Assembly (NCBI GenBank): GCA_034440275.1
Contig: JAWXBS010000147.1
Location: 1-13,768, forward strand
Source of the DNA: VFBF01 sp034440275
GTDB lineage: Bacteria > Pseudomonadota > Alphaproteobacteria > Caulobacterales > Aquidulcibacteraceae
Direction of reading: 5' to 3'
DNA length: 13,768 nucleotides
The notes under the pieces were generated by a model that saw nothing but the letters and a program-made list of their open reading frames with translations, had not been told where the DNA came from and ran no database searches. The position numbers were made by a program, and so were the translations under genes. Below are positions 7,655 to 13,768 of this stretch, piece after piece; within the stretch, counting starts at the first letter, position 1; every line of letters begins with the position of its first letter.

Positions 7655-8641
7655 CTAGAGCATTGCGGGAATCACCCTGTCCGGCGGCTTGTGCCCGTCG
7701 GCGAAGGTCTTGATGTTGATGATGACCTTCTCGCCCATGTCGATGCGGCCCTCAAGCGTGGCCGAGCCCATATGTGGCAGCAGCACGACATTGGGGAGCT
7801 TCTTCAGCTTCGGGTTGATCGCCGGTTCGTGCTCGAACACGTCGAGCCCAGCGCCGGCGAGTTCGCCCTTCTCCAGCATGCGCGCGAGGGCGGCTTCGTC
7901 GATGATCTCGCCACGCGCGGTGTTCACCACATAGGCGTGAGGCTTCAGCAGCGCGAGACGACGCGACGACAGGAGGTGATATGTCGCCGGCGTGTGCGGG
8001 CAATTCACAGAGACGATGTCCATCCGCGAGAGCATCTGGTCGAGGCTCTCCCAGTACGTCGCCTCCAGCTCCTGCTCGATGTGCGCGGAGACCTTGCGGC
8101 GGTTGTGATAGTGGATCTGAAGTCCGAACGCCCGCGCGCGCCGCGCCACCGCCTGTCCGATGCGTCCCATGCCGATGATGCCGAGGCGTTTGCCCCAGAT
8201 GCGCCGCCCCAGCATGTGCGTGGGGCTCCAGCCGGTGAAATTGTCGGCCTCGACCAGCTTCACGCCTTCCACGATCCGGCGCGGGACCGCCAGAATCAGC
8301 GCCATGGTCATGTCGGCGGTGTCTTCGGTCAGCACGCCCGGCGTGTTGGTGACCGCGATGCCGCGCTGGATGGCGGTGGCGACGTCGATATTGTCCACGC
8401 CTGCGCCGAACTGCGCGATCAGGCGAAGCTGTTCGCCGGCGCGCGACAGGAGCCGCCCGTCGATCCGGTCCGTCACCGTCGGCACGAGCACGTCCGCGCG
8501 CCCGACCGCCGAGACCAAGGCCTCGGTCGTCATCGGCGTGTCGTCGAGGTTCAGTTCGGTGTCGAACAGCTCCCGCATCCGGGTTTCCACCGGATCGGGC
8601 AGTTTGCGGGTGACGATGACCTTGAGCTTCTTCGACGGCAT
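7655..8641 (-). CDS. D-isomer-specific 2-hydroxyacid dehydrogenase (glyoxylate/hydroxypyruvate reductase-like)
   Basis: The enzyme reduces a 2-keto acid to the D-2-hydroxyacid with NAD(P)H in the cytoplasm. The 328 aa fit the family. Visible (numbering from ATG 8641): substrate-side QFGAGVDNID (77-86), Rossmann loop GMGRIG (157-162), NTARGEIIDE (240-249) with catalytic Arg243, DVFEHEP with Glu272, and PHMGSAT with His290. An Arg pair (NRR, 180-182) follows the second Rossmann strand, where an acidic residue would favour NAD, so NADP(H) use is likely, as in glyoxylate reductases. The frame extends to 8674, but ATG 8641 matches the family N-terminus (KLKVIVTRKLP) and has AGGGG upstream. It is followed 11 bases later by the broken GFA gene. 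The exact substrate is not certain. Confidence 0.92.
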   Translation of the reverse strand: MPSKKLKVIVTRKLPDPVETRMRELFDTELNLDDTPMTTEALVSAVGRADVLVPTVTDRIDGRLLSRAGEQLRLIAQFGAGVDNIDVATAIQRGIAVTNTPGVLTEDTADMTMALILAVPRRIVEGVKLVEADNFTGWSPTHMLGRRIWGKRLGIIGMGRIGQAVARRARAFGLQIHYHNRRKVSAHIEQELEATYWESLDQMLSRMDIVSVNCPHTPATYHLLSSRRLALLKPHAYVVNTARGEIIDEAALARMLEKGELAGAGLDVFEHEPAINPKLKKLPNVVLLPHMGSATLEGRIDMGEKVIINIKTFADGHKPPDRVIPAML

Positions 8642-8784
8642 GGCCCCTACATAACAGGCGTCGGCGCCGAACAAAGGCCGGCCTCCCCAAAAAGAGGAAA
8701 TCGCAGCCCGTTAAGCCCGTTTTCATGGCGCCCGGCGTCTTGTGCCCAGCTCTTGTCTCGAAGGCTCTCAGAAGAGACCCGCCG

Positions 8785-9300
8785 ATGCTGCGCGCCGCCG
8801 CCCTCTGCCTCGCCTTCGTGGCCACCGCCGCTGCGGCCGACACGCCGCGCCTTGGGCCGGACTCGCACCTGCCGGTGCCCCGCTTCGAAAGTCTCGCCTC
8901 GCCCAAGGTCCATGGCCGCCGCGGACCGGGAATGGATCACCGCATCGACTGGGTCTACCACACCGCCGGCCTGCCGGTTCAGGTGCTTGAAGAGAGCGAT
9001 TCCTGGCGCCGGGTCCGCGACCCGTCGGGCGATCGCGCCTGGGTCCGCGCCGACAAGCTCTCGCCGAACCGCACCGTCTACGTCAGCACCACCATCTCGC
9101 CGGGCCTTGCGCTGCGATCCGCCCCGCGCCCGGAATCCCGGATGGTCGCCTACCTGGCCAAGGGCGTCATTGCGCGTCTCGGCGCCTGCATCGGCGGCTG
9201 GCGCAAGCTGACCGTCGAAACCCCTTCCGGCGCCCAGACCGGCTGGGTGGACAAGTCGGGCCTCTGGGGCGGCGACGATTGCGAGGGTCTGCCGGAGTAG
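8785..9300 (+). CDS. Secreted protein with two SH3-like domains (DUF1058/SH3_4 type)
   Basis: The 171-aa product begins with a signal peptide (MLRAAALCLAFVATAAA, cleavage around 18-19). It then has a bacterial SH3-like domain (about 35-93) with the hallmarks RRGPGMDHRIDWVYHTAGLP and SWRRVRDPSGDRAWV, and a second copy (about 98-162) with LRSAPRPESRMVAYL, GGWRKLTV and GWVDKSGLWG. Such domains bind peptidoglycan or other envelope partners; the function of this family is not settled. The usual NVRxGPG at the start of domain one reads HGRRGPG here, a slight departure. ATG 8785 is chosen because it opens the signal peptide; an in-frame ATG at 8725 would put 20 charged and Pro-rich residues in front. 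It is divergent from the hydroxyacid dehydrogenase and 124 bases upstream of fabA. Confidence 0.85.
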   Translation: MLRAAALCLAFVATAAAADTPRLGPDSHLPVPRFESLASPKVHGRRGPGMDHRIDWVYHTAGLPVQVLEESDSWRRVRDPSGDRAWVRADKLSPNRTVYVSTTISPGLALRSAPRPESRMVAYLAKGVIARLGACIGGWRKLTVETPSGAQTGWVDKSGLWGGDDCEGLPE

Positions 9301-9424
9301 CAGGGGCGATCGGGGCGCCCCGCTTGCGTCCGCCGCCCGTCCCGCGCATGTAAAAGTCTTGGCATTACCGGGCGCCGCCCGCGCGCGGCCGCATCCGGCC
9401 CCGCGTTCGAGACTTCAGGATCGC

Positions 9425-9952
9425 ATGTCCGCCTACCCGACCTCCCTCTCCCAAGCCCAGCTCCTCGACAGCGGCCACGGCCGCCTTTTCGGCCCGGGCA
9501 ACGCCCAGCTGCCCCTACCGCCCATGCTGATGATCGATCGCATCGTCGACATCGACCAGACCGGCGGCCAGTACGGCAAAGGCAAGCTCGTCGCCGAGTT
9601 CGACATCAATCCCGACCTCTGGTTCTTCAAGTGCCACTTCGAGGGCGACCCCGTCATGCCGGGCTGCCTCGGTCTCGACGCCATGTGGCAGCTCGTGGGC
9701 TTCTACCTCGGCTGGCTCGGCGCGCCTGGGAAGGGCCGCGCGCTCGGCGTCGGCGAAGTGAAGTTTTCCGGCCAGGTGACGCCCGCAGCGCGGGTGCTGC
9801 GCTACGAGATCGAATTCAAGAAAGTGATCCTGCGCAAGCTGGTGCTGGGTCTGGGCGACGGGACGACCTACGTCGACGATCGGCCCATCTATACCGCCAA
9901 GGATCTCAAGGTCGGGCTCTTCACGCCCGAACAGTTGTCGGCAAGTCTCTAG
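9425..9952 (+). CDS. fabA: Beta-hydroxydecanoyl-ACP dehydratase/isomerase
   Basis: FabA dehydrates beta-hydroxyacyl-ACP and isomerises trans-2- to cis-3-decenoyl-ACP, the branch point for unsaturated fatty acids. The 175 aa are close to the E. coli enzyme. The active-site stretch KCHFEGDPVMPGCLGLDAMW (69-88) holds the catalytic His71 and Asp85, and the ends PPMLMIDRI and YTAKDLKVGLF are typical. The frame is open from 9359, but ATG 9425 has AGGA a few bases upstream and gives the family N-terminus. fabB starts 51 bases after its stop, an arrangement common in alphaproteobacteria. fabI, which often follows, is absent here. Confidence 0.97.
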   Translation: MSAYPTSLSQAQLLDSGHGRLFGPGNAQLPLPPMLMIDRIVDIDQTGGQYGKGKLVAEFDINPDLWFFKCHFEGDPVMPGCLGLDAMWQLVGFYLGWLGAPGKGRALGVGEVKFSGQVTPAARVLRYEIEFKKVILRKLVLGLGDGTTYVDDRPIYTAKDLKVGLFTPEQLSASL

Positions 9953-9981
9953 GACGAAAACGCTCCAAGAAGGCGTCGTCC
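9952..9981 (+). other. Imperfect stem-loop between fabA and fabB
   Basis: GGACG (9952-9956) pairs with CGTCC (9977-9981) and ACGC (9960-9963) with GCGT (9973-9976), with a 3-base AAA bulge and a 9-base loop. The structure begins inside the fabA stop codon and ends 8 bases before the fabB Shine-Dalgarno sequence. ATTTT follows, so a weak attenuator or RNA-processing site is possible; the function is inferred only from position. Confidence 0.4.
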
Positions 9982-9989
9982 AGATTTTC

Positions 9990-9997
9990 GGAGGGAG
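9990..9997 (+). promoter_or_regulatory. Shine-Dalgarno sequence that sets the TTG start of fabB
   Basis: GGAGGGAG is an unusually strong ribosome-binding site. It stands 6 bases before TTG 10004, the codon that yields the family N-terminus RRVVVTGIGIVSSIG. The GTG at 9997-9999 is in another frame, which leaves TTG as the start. Confidence 0.75.
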
Positions 9998-10003
9998 TGC
10001 GCA

Positions 10004-11215
10004 TTGCGTCGAGTCGTCGTCACCGGGATCGGCATCGTTTCGTCGATCGGAAATAACGCGAACGAGGTCATGGCTTCGCTGCGGGAGGCGCGTTCCGGCG
10101 TGACGCGCGCGCCCGAATACGCCGAACTCGGCTTCCGCTGCCATGTGCACGCGAGCCCGACGCTCGACTGGGAGTCGGTCGTCGACCGCCGCGCCGCGCG
10201 CTTCCTCGCGCAGGGCACCGGCTGGGCGCACGTGGCGATGGAGCAGGCGATCCGCGATTCCGGTCTTGAGGAAAACGAGGTCTCCAACGACCGCACCGGC
10301 ATCATCGTCGGCGAAGGCGGCCCCTCCACCCGCACGATCGTGCAGGCCGCCGCGACCACAAAGGAAAAAGGCCCCAAGCGCGTCGGCCCGTTCGCGGTGC
10401 CGAAGGCGATGGCGTCAGGCCCGTCGGCGGCGCTCGCCACGTGGTTCAAGATTCGCGGCCTCAACTATTCGATAAGCTCCGCCTGCGCGACGAGCGCGCA
10501 CTGCATCGGCGCCGCCGCCGAACAGATCCAGTGGGGCAAGCAGGACGTGGTGTTCGCCGGCGGCTGCGAAGAGCTCGACTGGACGATGTCGGTGCTGTTC
10601 GACGCGATGGGCGCCATGTCGTCGAGCTTCAACGAAACGCCGGCTGTCGCCTCGCGCGCCTACGACAAGGATCGCGACGGCTTCGTGATCGCCGGCGGCG
10701 CGGGCATGGTGGTGCTTGAGGAATACGAACGCGCGAAGGCGCGCGGCGCCAAGATTTACGGCGAACTGATCGGCTACGGCGCGACGAGCGACGGCCACGA
10801 CATGGTTGCGCCGTCGGGCGAAGGCGCGGTGCGCTGCATGAAGCTCGCCATGAGCACGATCAGCGGTCGCCGCGTCGACTATCTGAACCCGCACGGCACC
10901 TCCACGCCCATCGGCGACGAGCGCGAGATGCAGGCCGTGCGCGAAACCTTCGGCGACAAGCCGCCGATGATCTCATCGACGAAATCTCTCACCGGCCACA
11001 GCCTCGGCGCGGCCGGCGTGCAGGAGGCGATCTATTCGCTGATGATGCTCGGCGCCGATTTCGCCGCCAAGAGCGCCAACATCTTCAACCTCGACCCGCT
11101 CTTCGCCGATCTGCCGATTTTATTGGAGCGCTTTGACGGGGCCTTGGAGACAGTGATGTCCAACAGCTTCGGCTTCGGCGGCACGAACGCGACGCTGGTG
11201 TTCGCGAAGGCCTAG
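10004..11215 (+). CDS. fabB: Beta-ketoacyl-ACP synthase I
   Basis: FabB condenses malonyl-ACP with acyl-ACP and is required to elongate cis-unsaturated intermediates made by FabA. The 403 aa match E. coli FabB closely. The catalytic triad is visible: Cys161 in SSACATSAHCIG, His297 in NPHGTST and His332 in KSLTGHSLGAAG, with the conserved Lys327. The glycine-rich C-terminus SNSFGFGGTNATLVF is present. Start is the rare TTG at 10004, supported by the strong Shine-Dalgarno sequence and the family N-terminus. It lies 51 bases after fabA with a stem-loop between, so the pair is one operon whose relative output may be tuned at the junction. Its TAG stop overlaps the stop of the convergent DUF6544-like gene. 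Confidence 0.96.
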   Translation: MRRVVVTGIGIVSSIGNNANEVMASLREARSGVTRAPEYAELGFRCHVHASPTLDWESVVDRRAARFLAQGTGWAHVAMEQAIRDSGLEENEVSNDRTGIIVGEGGPSTRTIVQAAATTKEKGPKRVGPFAVPKAMASGPSAALATWFKIRGLNYSISSACATSAHCIGAAAEQIQWGKQDVVFAGGCEELDWTMSVLFDAMGAMSSSFNETPAVASRAYDKDRDGFVIAGGAGMVVLEEYERAKARGAKIYGELIGYGATSDGHDMVAPSGEGAVRCMKLAMSTISGRRVDYLNPHGTSTPIGDEREMQAVRETFGDKPPMISSTKSLTGHSLGAAGVQEAIYSLMMLGADFAAKSANIFNLDPLFADLPILLERFDGALETVMSNSFGFGGTNATLVFAKA

Positions 11216-11219
11216 GCCT
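11208..11219. repeat. 12-base palindrome holding two overlapping convergent stop codons
   Basis: AGGCCTAGGCCT is a perfect palindrome. Its central CTAG supplies the TAG of fabB (11213-11215) and, on the other strand, the TAG of the convergent DUF6544-like gene (11214-11212). There is no loop or T-run, so it is not an obvious terminator. Confidence 0.6.
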
Positions 11220-11906
11220 GCACCGCCCACTCAAGCAGGCGTCCCTGCCAGTAGACGATCTCGCGACCATCGATCTCCACGCCACCTCGCCGGCGAAGGG
11301 CAGCCAGCGTCCGTCGTGGCGGCGATAGTCCGAGAACCGTCCGCGCCAGGGCGTTGGGAACTCCGGCGGCGTGGTCGAGCGCGGACGATCCCGCGCGAAA
11401 GTCCCGGCGATGCGTCCTTCGCCATTGAGACTCAGCACCACCTCGCACGCCGCCTCGCCGACGCCGGCGCTGACGACCAGCGCGCCGGGGCCCTCGCTCC
11501 GCCAGCGCAGTTCGGTGTTGTGCAGTATGGCGTCCGGCGCCCAGGCAATCTCGGCCAGATAGCGCATCAACTCCCCGCGCAGCAGCGCGACGGACGGCGC
11601 GGTGCGCGCAATGGAGATGAAGCCGAGCGCCGTGACGTCGAGCCGGCCTTCCCCTGCCGCCAGTGCATCGCGCGCCGCAATGGCGCCGAACGGCCCGAAC
11701 CGCGCACGCCAGTCGAACGCGCAGTCACGCAACGACATCGTCTGTGTCGCGGTGAATTTCATCCACGACGTCGCCTCAAGCGCGGTCTTCATCCGCCCCG
11801 CCTGCGTCAGCCGCACTTCGTGCGGGCCAGCCTTCGGATCTGCACCGAGCCGCAGGGCGAGTTCGTATACGGCGGGTGGAAGGCGGTCTGCAGGGTTGGC
11901 GAACAT
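11212..11906 (-). pseudogene. DUF6544-like protein, frameshifted near the C-terminus
   Basis: The N-terminal part resembles the DUF6544 family: LPPAVYELALRLG, a VRLTQAGRM strand, MKFTATQTMSLRDCAFDWRA, LLRGELMRYLAEIAWAPDAI and YRRHDGRWLPFAGEVAW. No function is established for that family. After VAW (about 11277) the frame runs on into Arg/Ser-rich sequence antisense to fabB. The -1 alternative gives a proper ending, EIDGREIVYWQGRLLEWAVQA, with a stop at 11212-11214. Reading TGGAG as TGGGAG, one extra G, joins the two halves, so a single G is missing at about 11276-11278. ATG 11906 is preferred (GAAGGA upstream); an ATG at 11933 directly abuts the stop of the membrane protein gene and has no ribosome-binding site. 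A sequencing error in a G run is a strong alternative to true inactivation. Confidence 0.75.
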
Positions 11907-11933
11907 CAAACGGCTTCCTTCGGCTTGCATCAT

Positions 11934-12299
11934 CTAGAACGCGCCAAACGCCCACCTGCCGAAGGCAAAGAGAATTCCGCCCACATAGAGCGTCCCGAAG
12001 ATCGGCATCGTGCCGCCCGCTAGCCATGCCGGCAGGCAGATGTCGAAGTTCACCCGTCGATCCTCGGTGTAGCGCGCGATGATCGGCGAGAGCGGACAGC
12101 GCCAGCCACTGACGGCGAGGGCCGCCACCTCCGCAAGGACAACGCCTGTGGCGATGGCCGCCTGCAGCAGCTCGCCGCGAAAGGCGAATACCCAGATCGC
12201 CGCGATGCACATCACGAAGAACGCCCACACCGCCGTGTGCACGGCCTTCAGCAGCGGCAGCATCCAAAGCCGTGCGTCAGCGCCCAACCGCCTGCTCAC
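11934..12299 (-). CDS. Small membrane protein with CPLSPIIARYT motif, unknown function
   Basis: The 121-aa product has about three hydrophobic helices (near 17-40, 45-65 and 97-116). Between the second and third is a loop with the distinctive CPLSPIIARYTEDRRVNFDI (68-87), then LPAWLAG and PIFGTLY. The Cys-Pro-Leu and RYT/NFDI pattern looks like a conserved family, but I cannot name it. Start is GTG at 12299, supported by GGAGG (12311-12307 on the minus strand) with 7-base spacing; the ATG at 12263 has no such site. Its TAG stop is immediately followed by an ATG of the DUF6544-like frame, so the two are one transcription unit. The gene is divergent from the B12-regulated btuF. Confidence 0.72.
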   Translation of the reverse strand: MSRRLGADARLWMLPLLKAVHTAVWAFFVMCIAAIWVFAFRGELLQAAIATGVVLAEVAALAVSGWRCPLSPIIARYTEDRRVNFDICLPAWLAGGTMPIFGTLYVGGILFAFGRWAFGAF

Positions 12300-12433
12300 G
12301 TCACATCCTCCACGGCCGGAGTGAAGGCGCGCCGGATCACGATGGCCTTGCGATAGCTCAACGGAAGGACACCCATCGCGTTCCGCACGCTCGCCCTTGC
12401 GTCCCGGTCCATCCCCGTGCACCACAAGGCAAC

Positions 12434-12582
12434 GTCATCGGTGTCGGGAACGCGGTGCAATTCCGCGGCTGTCCCCGCAACTGTAGGCGGCGAGCGTCGG
12501 TTCATCACGCGCCACTGGGTACCGTTCCCGGGAAGGTCCGAACCGACACTATGACCCGCGAGCCAGGAGACCGGCCGGTGAT
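12434..12582 (+). ncRNA. Cobalamin (adenosylcobalamin) riboswitch
   Basis: The aptamer consensus is clear: GGGAACGCGGTGCAATTCCG (12446-12465) followed by GCTGTCCCCGCAACTGTA, GCCACTGGG (12511-12519) with CGGGAAGG (12529-12536), and the B12 box GAGCCAGGAGACCGGCC (12560-12576). P1 closes as 12434-12441 with 12575-12582, with two G-U pairs. A P6-like stem pairs GTCGGTTC (12496-12503) perfectly with GAACCGAC (12540-12547). About 79 bases separate P1 from the btuF start. They hold a small hairpin CCGCT/AGCGG (12609-12621) and the Shine-Dalgarno GGGAG (12652-12656). No T-run terminator is visible, so control is more likely at translation. Binding of the cofactor is expected to switch off btuF-btuC. 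Confidence 0.95.
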
Positions 12583-12661
12583 CGTCGTCATGCCCTCGGC
12601 CGGGTGAGCCGCTGGCAGCGGGTATCCGCGCGACGACACGTGGTCGTTCGTGGGAGTCCCG

Positions 12662-13501
12662 ATGCGTCGCATCCTGCTCGCCGTTGCTGTCGCGCTGTGC
12701 GCCGCACCCGCCGCCGCGAAGCCGCCGCAGCGCGTGATGTCGATCAACCTCTGCACCGATCAGCTCGCGCTGATGCTGTTGCCGCGCGAACGCATCGTCT
12801 CGGTGTCGTGGCTCGCGCGCGATCCGGCGCTGTCGGCGATGGCGGACGCGGCGCGCCATGTGCCCGTCAATCACGGCGCCTCAGAGGAAGTTCTGCGCGC
12901 GCGGCCGGACATGGTGCTCGCCGGAACCTACACCACGCGCGCCACCGTCGAGACATTGCGCGCCCTCGGCGCGCCGCTCGTGGAAGCGCCGCCGGCCGAA
13001 AGCTGGGACGACATCCGCCGCATCACCCGCGACATCGGCGATGCCTTGGGCGAACGCGCGAAAGCCGACGCCGCGCTCGCCCGCATGGACGCAACGCTCG
13101 CGCGCCTCGCCGCACGCGAACCTGCGCAGAAACCCGTCGTCGCCTTCTGGTCCGGCCCCGGCATGGCGCCCGGCGCGGGCACGTTGTCGGATGCGGTGGT
13201 GCAGGCGGCCGGCGCACGCAATCTCGCCCGCGAGCTCGGCATTCAGGGGTTCGGCACGCTGGACGCGGAGCGACTGATCGCGTCGTCACCCGATCTCCTC
13301 ATTACCGCCGAAGCGACGCCCGAACCGTCCCTGCGCAGCGAAGCCGCGCGCCATCCTGCAATCCGCAACCGCTGGCGCGGGCGCATGCTCTCCGTGCCCG
13401 AAGCGCTGACGAGCTGCGGCGGGCCGTTCACTGCAGACGCCGCTGTCGCGCTGCGCACCGAGATCGATCGCACGCTTGCAACGAGAGACGCGCGGCGATG
13501 A
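12662..13501 (+). CDS. btuF: Cobalamin ABC transporter substrate-binding protein (BtuF-like)
   Basis: The 279-aa protein has a signal peptide (about 1-19, ending AAPAAA). It has the fold pattern of periplasmic binding proteins of the BtuF/FecB class: RVMSINLCTDQLALMLLP (24-41), ASEEVLRARPDMVLAG (about 77-92), a long central helix around 125-155, and LDAERLIASSPDLLIT. Such proteins hand vitamin B12 or iron-chelates to a BtuCD-type permease. The riboswitch directly upstream makes a cobalamin or corrinoid substrate the likely one. ATG 12662 is chosen over GTG 12650 because GGGAG lies 5 bases before it and it opens the signal peptide. The stop overlaps the btuC start as ATGA. Confidence 0.9.
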   Translation: MRRILLAVAVALCAAPAAAKPPQRVMSINLCTDQLALMLLPRERIVSVSWLARDPALSAMADAARHVPVNHGASEEVLRARPDMVLAGTYTTRATVETLRALGAPLVEAPPAESWDDIRRITRDIGDALGERAKADAALARMDATLARLAAREPAQKPVVAFWSGPGMAPGAGTLSDAVVQAAGARNLARELGIQGFGTLDAERLIASSPDLLITAEATPEPSLRSEAARHPAIRNRWRGRMLSVPEALTSCGGPFTADAAVALRTEIDRTLATRDARR

Positions 13502-13768
13502 GGGCGGAACGCTATCACCTCTGGCTTGCAGCGCTCGCCATGCTGGTGCTGATGCTGGCGGCGCTCTCGTTGCTGGCGGGCAAGATCTGGTTCTCGCCGC
13601 TCGACGCGTGGCGCGCGCTCGTCAGCGGCGCGCCGGATCTCGGCGGCGTCATCGTGCGGGAACTGCGCGCGCCGCGCGCCGCACTCGCCATCCTCGTCGG
13701 CGGCGCACTCGGCCTCGCGGGCGCGGCGTTGCAGGGTTTGCTGCGCAATCCGCTCGCGGAGCCCGGCG
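13498..13768 (+). CDS. btuC: Cobalamin ABC transporter permease (BtuC/FecCD family), 5' part
   Basis: The window ends after 90 codons. The product starts MRAERYHLWL and enters a transmembrane helix (about 9-25), then FSPLDAWRALVSG. The FecCD-family signature RAPRAALAILVGGALGLAGA (62-81) and LQGLLRNPLAEPG (about 78-90) follows. The ATG at 13498 overlaps the btuF stop as ATGA, so synthesis is coupled. The protein should dimerise in the inner membrane and, with a BtuD ATPase expected downstream, import B12. An iron-siderophore permease cannot be excluded from this piece alone, but the riboswitch argues for B12. Confidence 0.92.
   Translation, partial: MRAERYHLWLAALAMLVLMLAALSLLAGKIWFSPLDAWRALVSGAPDLGGVIVRELRAPRAALAILVGGALGLAGAALQGLLRNPLAEPG

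Noticed and set aside
7691..9211. 506-codon open frame on the plus strand opposite the hydroxyacid dehydrogenase
   Set aside because: It is the antisense shadow of a gene with all catalytic residues in place, and it also runs through the SH3 gene in the wrong frame. No recognisable domain.
9359..9424. Longer FabA starting at TTG 9359
   Set aside because: The extra 22 residues are Ala/Arg/Pro-rich and absent from the family, while ATG 9425 has AGGA upstream and gives the normal N-terminus.
12296..12874. 192-codon minus-strand frame over the B12 riboswitch
   Set aside because: It covers a structured aptamer and the start of btuF, and its composition is low-complexity basic. The riboswitch consensus explains this DNA.
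1..13768. CRISPR array, tRNA, insertion sequence, defence system or phage gene
   Set aside because: No direct-repeat arrays, tRNA-like cloverleaf, transposase or nuclease motifs, or terminal inverted repeats were seen. Gene content is core metabolism throughout.

Overview
This is a GC-rich chromosomal segment from an alphaproteobacterium. The evidence is the codon use, the fabA-fabB pair, AsmA-like and SH3 (DUF1058-type) proteins of alphaproteobacterial character, and a cobalamin riboswitch in front of a BtuF-BtuC uptake operon. I cannot name the genus; Caulobacterales/Hyphomonadales is a guess. Nearly all genes are core metabolism or conserved hypotheticals. I see no insertion sequence, phage gene, CRISPR array, tRNA or rRNA.

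Left part (1-3230): the 3' end of an unidentified gene, then dut (dUTPase). A 177-aa polytopic membrane protein on the minus strand converges on dut. Divergent from it is a 657-aa AsmA-family envelope protein.

Middle (3337-7167): cysK, a GNAT acetyltransferase, a MoeB/ThiF-type E1-like adenylyltransferase and a DUF6624-type protein are joined by three successive 4-base stop/start overlaps (GTGA, ATGA, ATGA), so they form one translationally coupled operon. A membrane-anchored alpha/beta hydrolase follows 48 bases later and may belong to the same transcript. On the minus strand, a D-2-hydroxyacid dehydrogenase is followed by a GFA-family gene that is broken by what looks like a 10-base deletion.

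Right part (8785-13768): a secreted double-SH3 protein, then fabA and fabB for unsaturated fatty acid synthesis. fabB uses a TTG start behind a strong Shine-Dalgarno sequence, and its stop codon overlaps the stop of a convergent DUF6544-like gene. That gene carries a one-base frameshift near its 3' end and abuts a 121-aa membrane protein gene upstream. Divergent from these, a well-formed cobalamin riboswitch (about 12434-12582) leads into btuF and btuC, which run off the window edge and encode vitamin B12 uptake.

I found no convincing undescribed system. The points most worth a second look are the two disrupted genes (real decay or assembly error), the coupled cysK-GNAT-E1-DUF6624 operon, which has no sulfur-carrier protein in view, the fabA/fabB junction, and the leader between the B12 aptamer and btuF.
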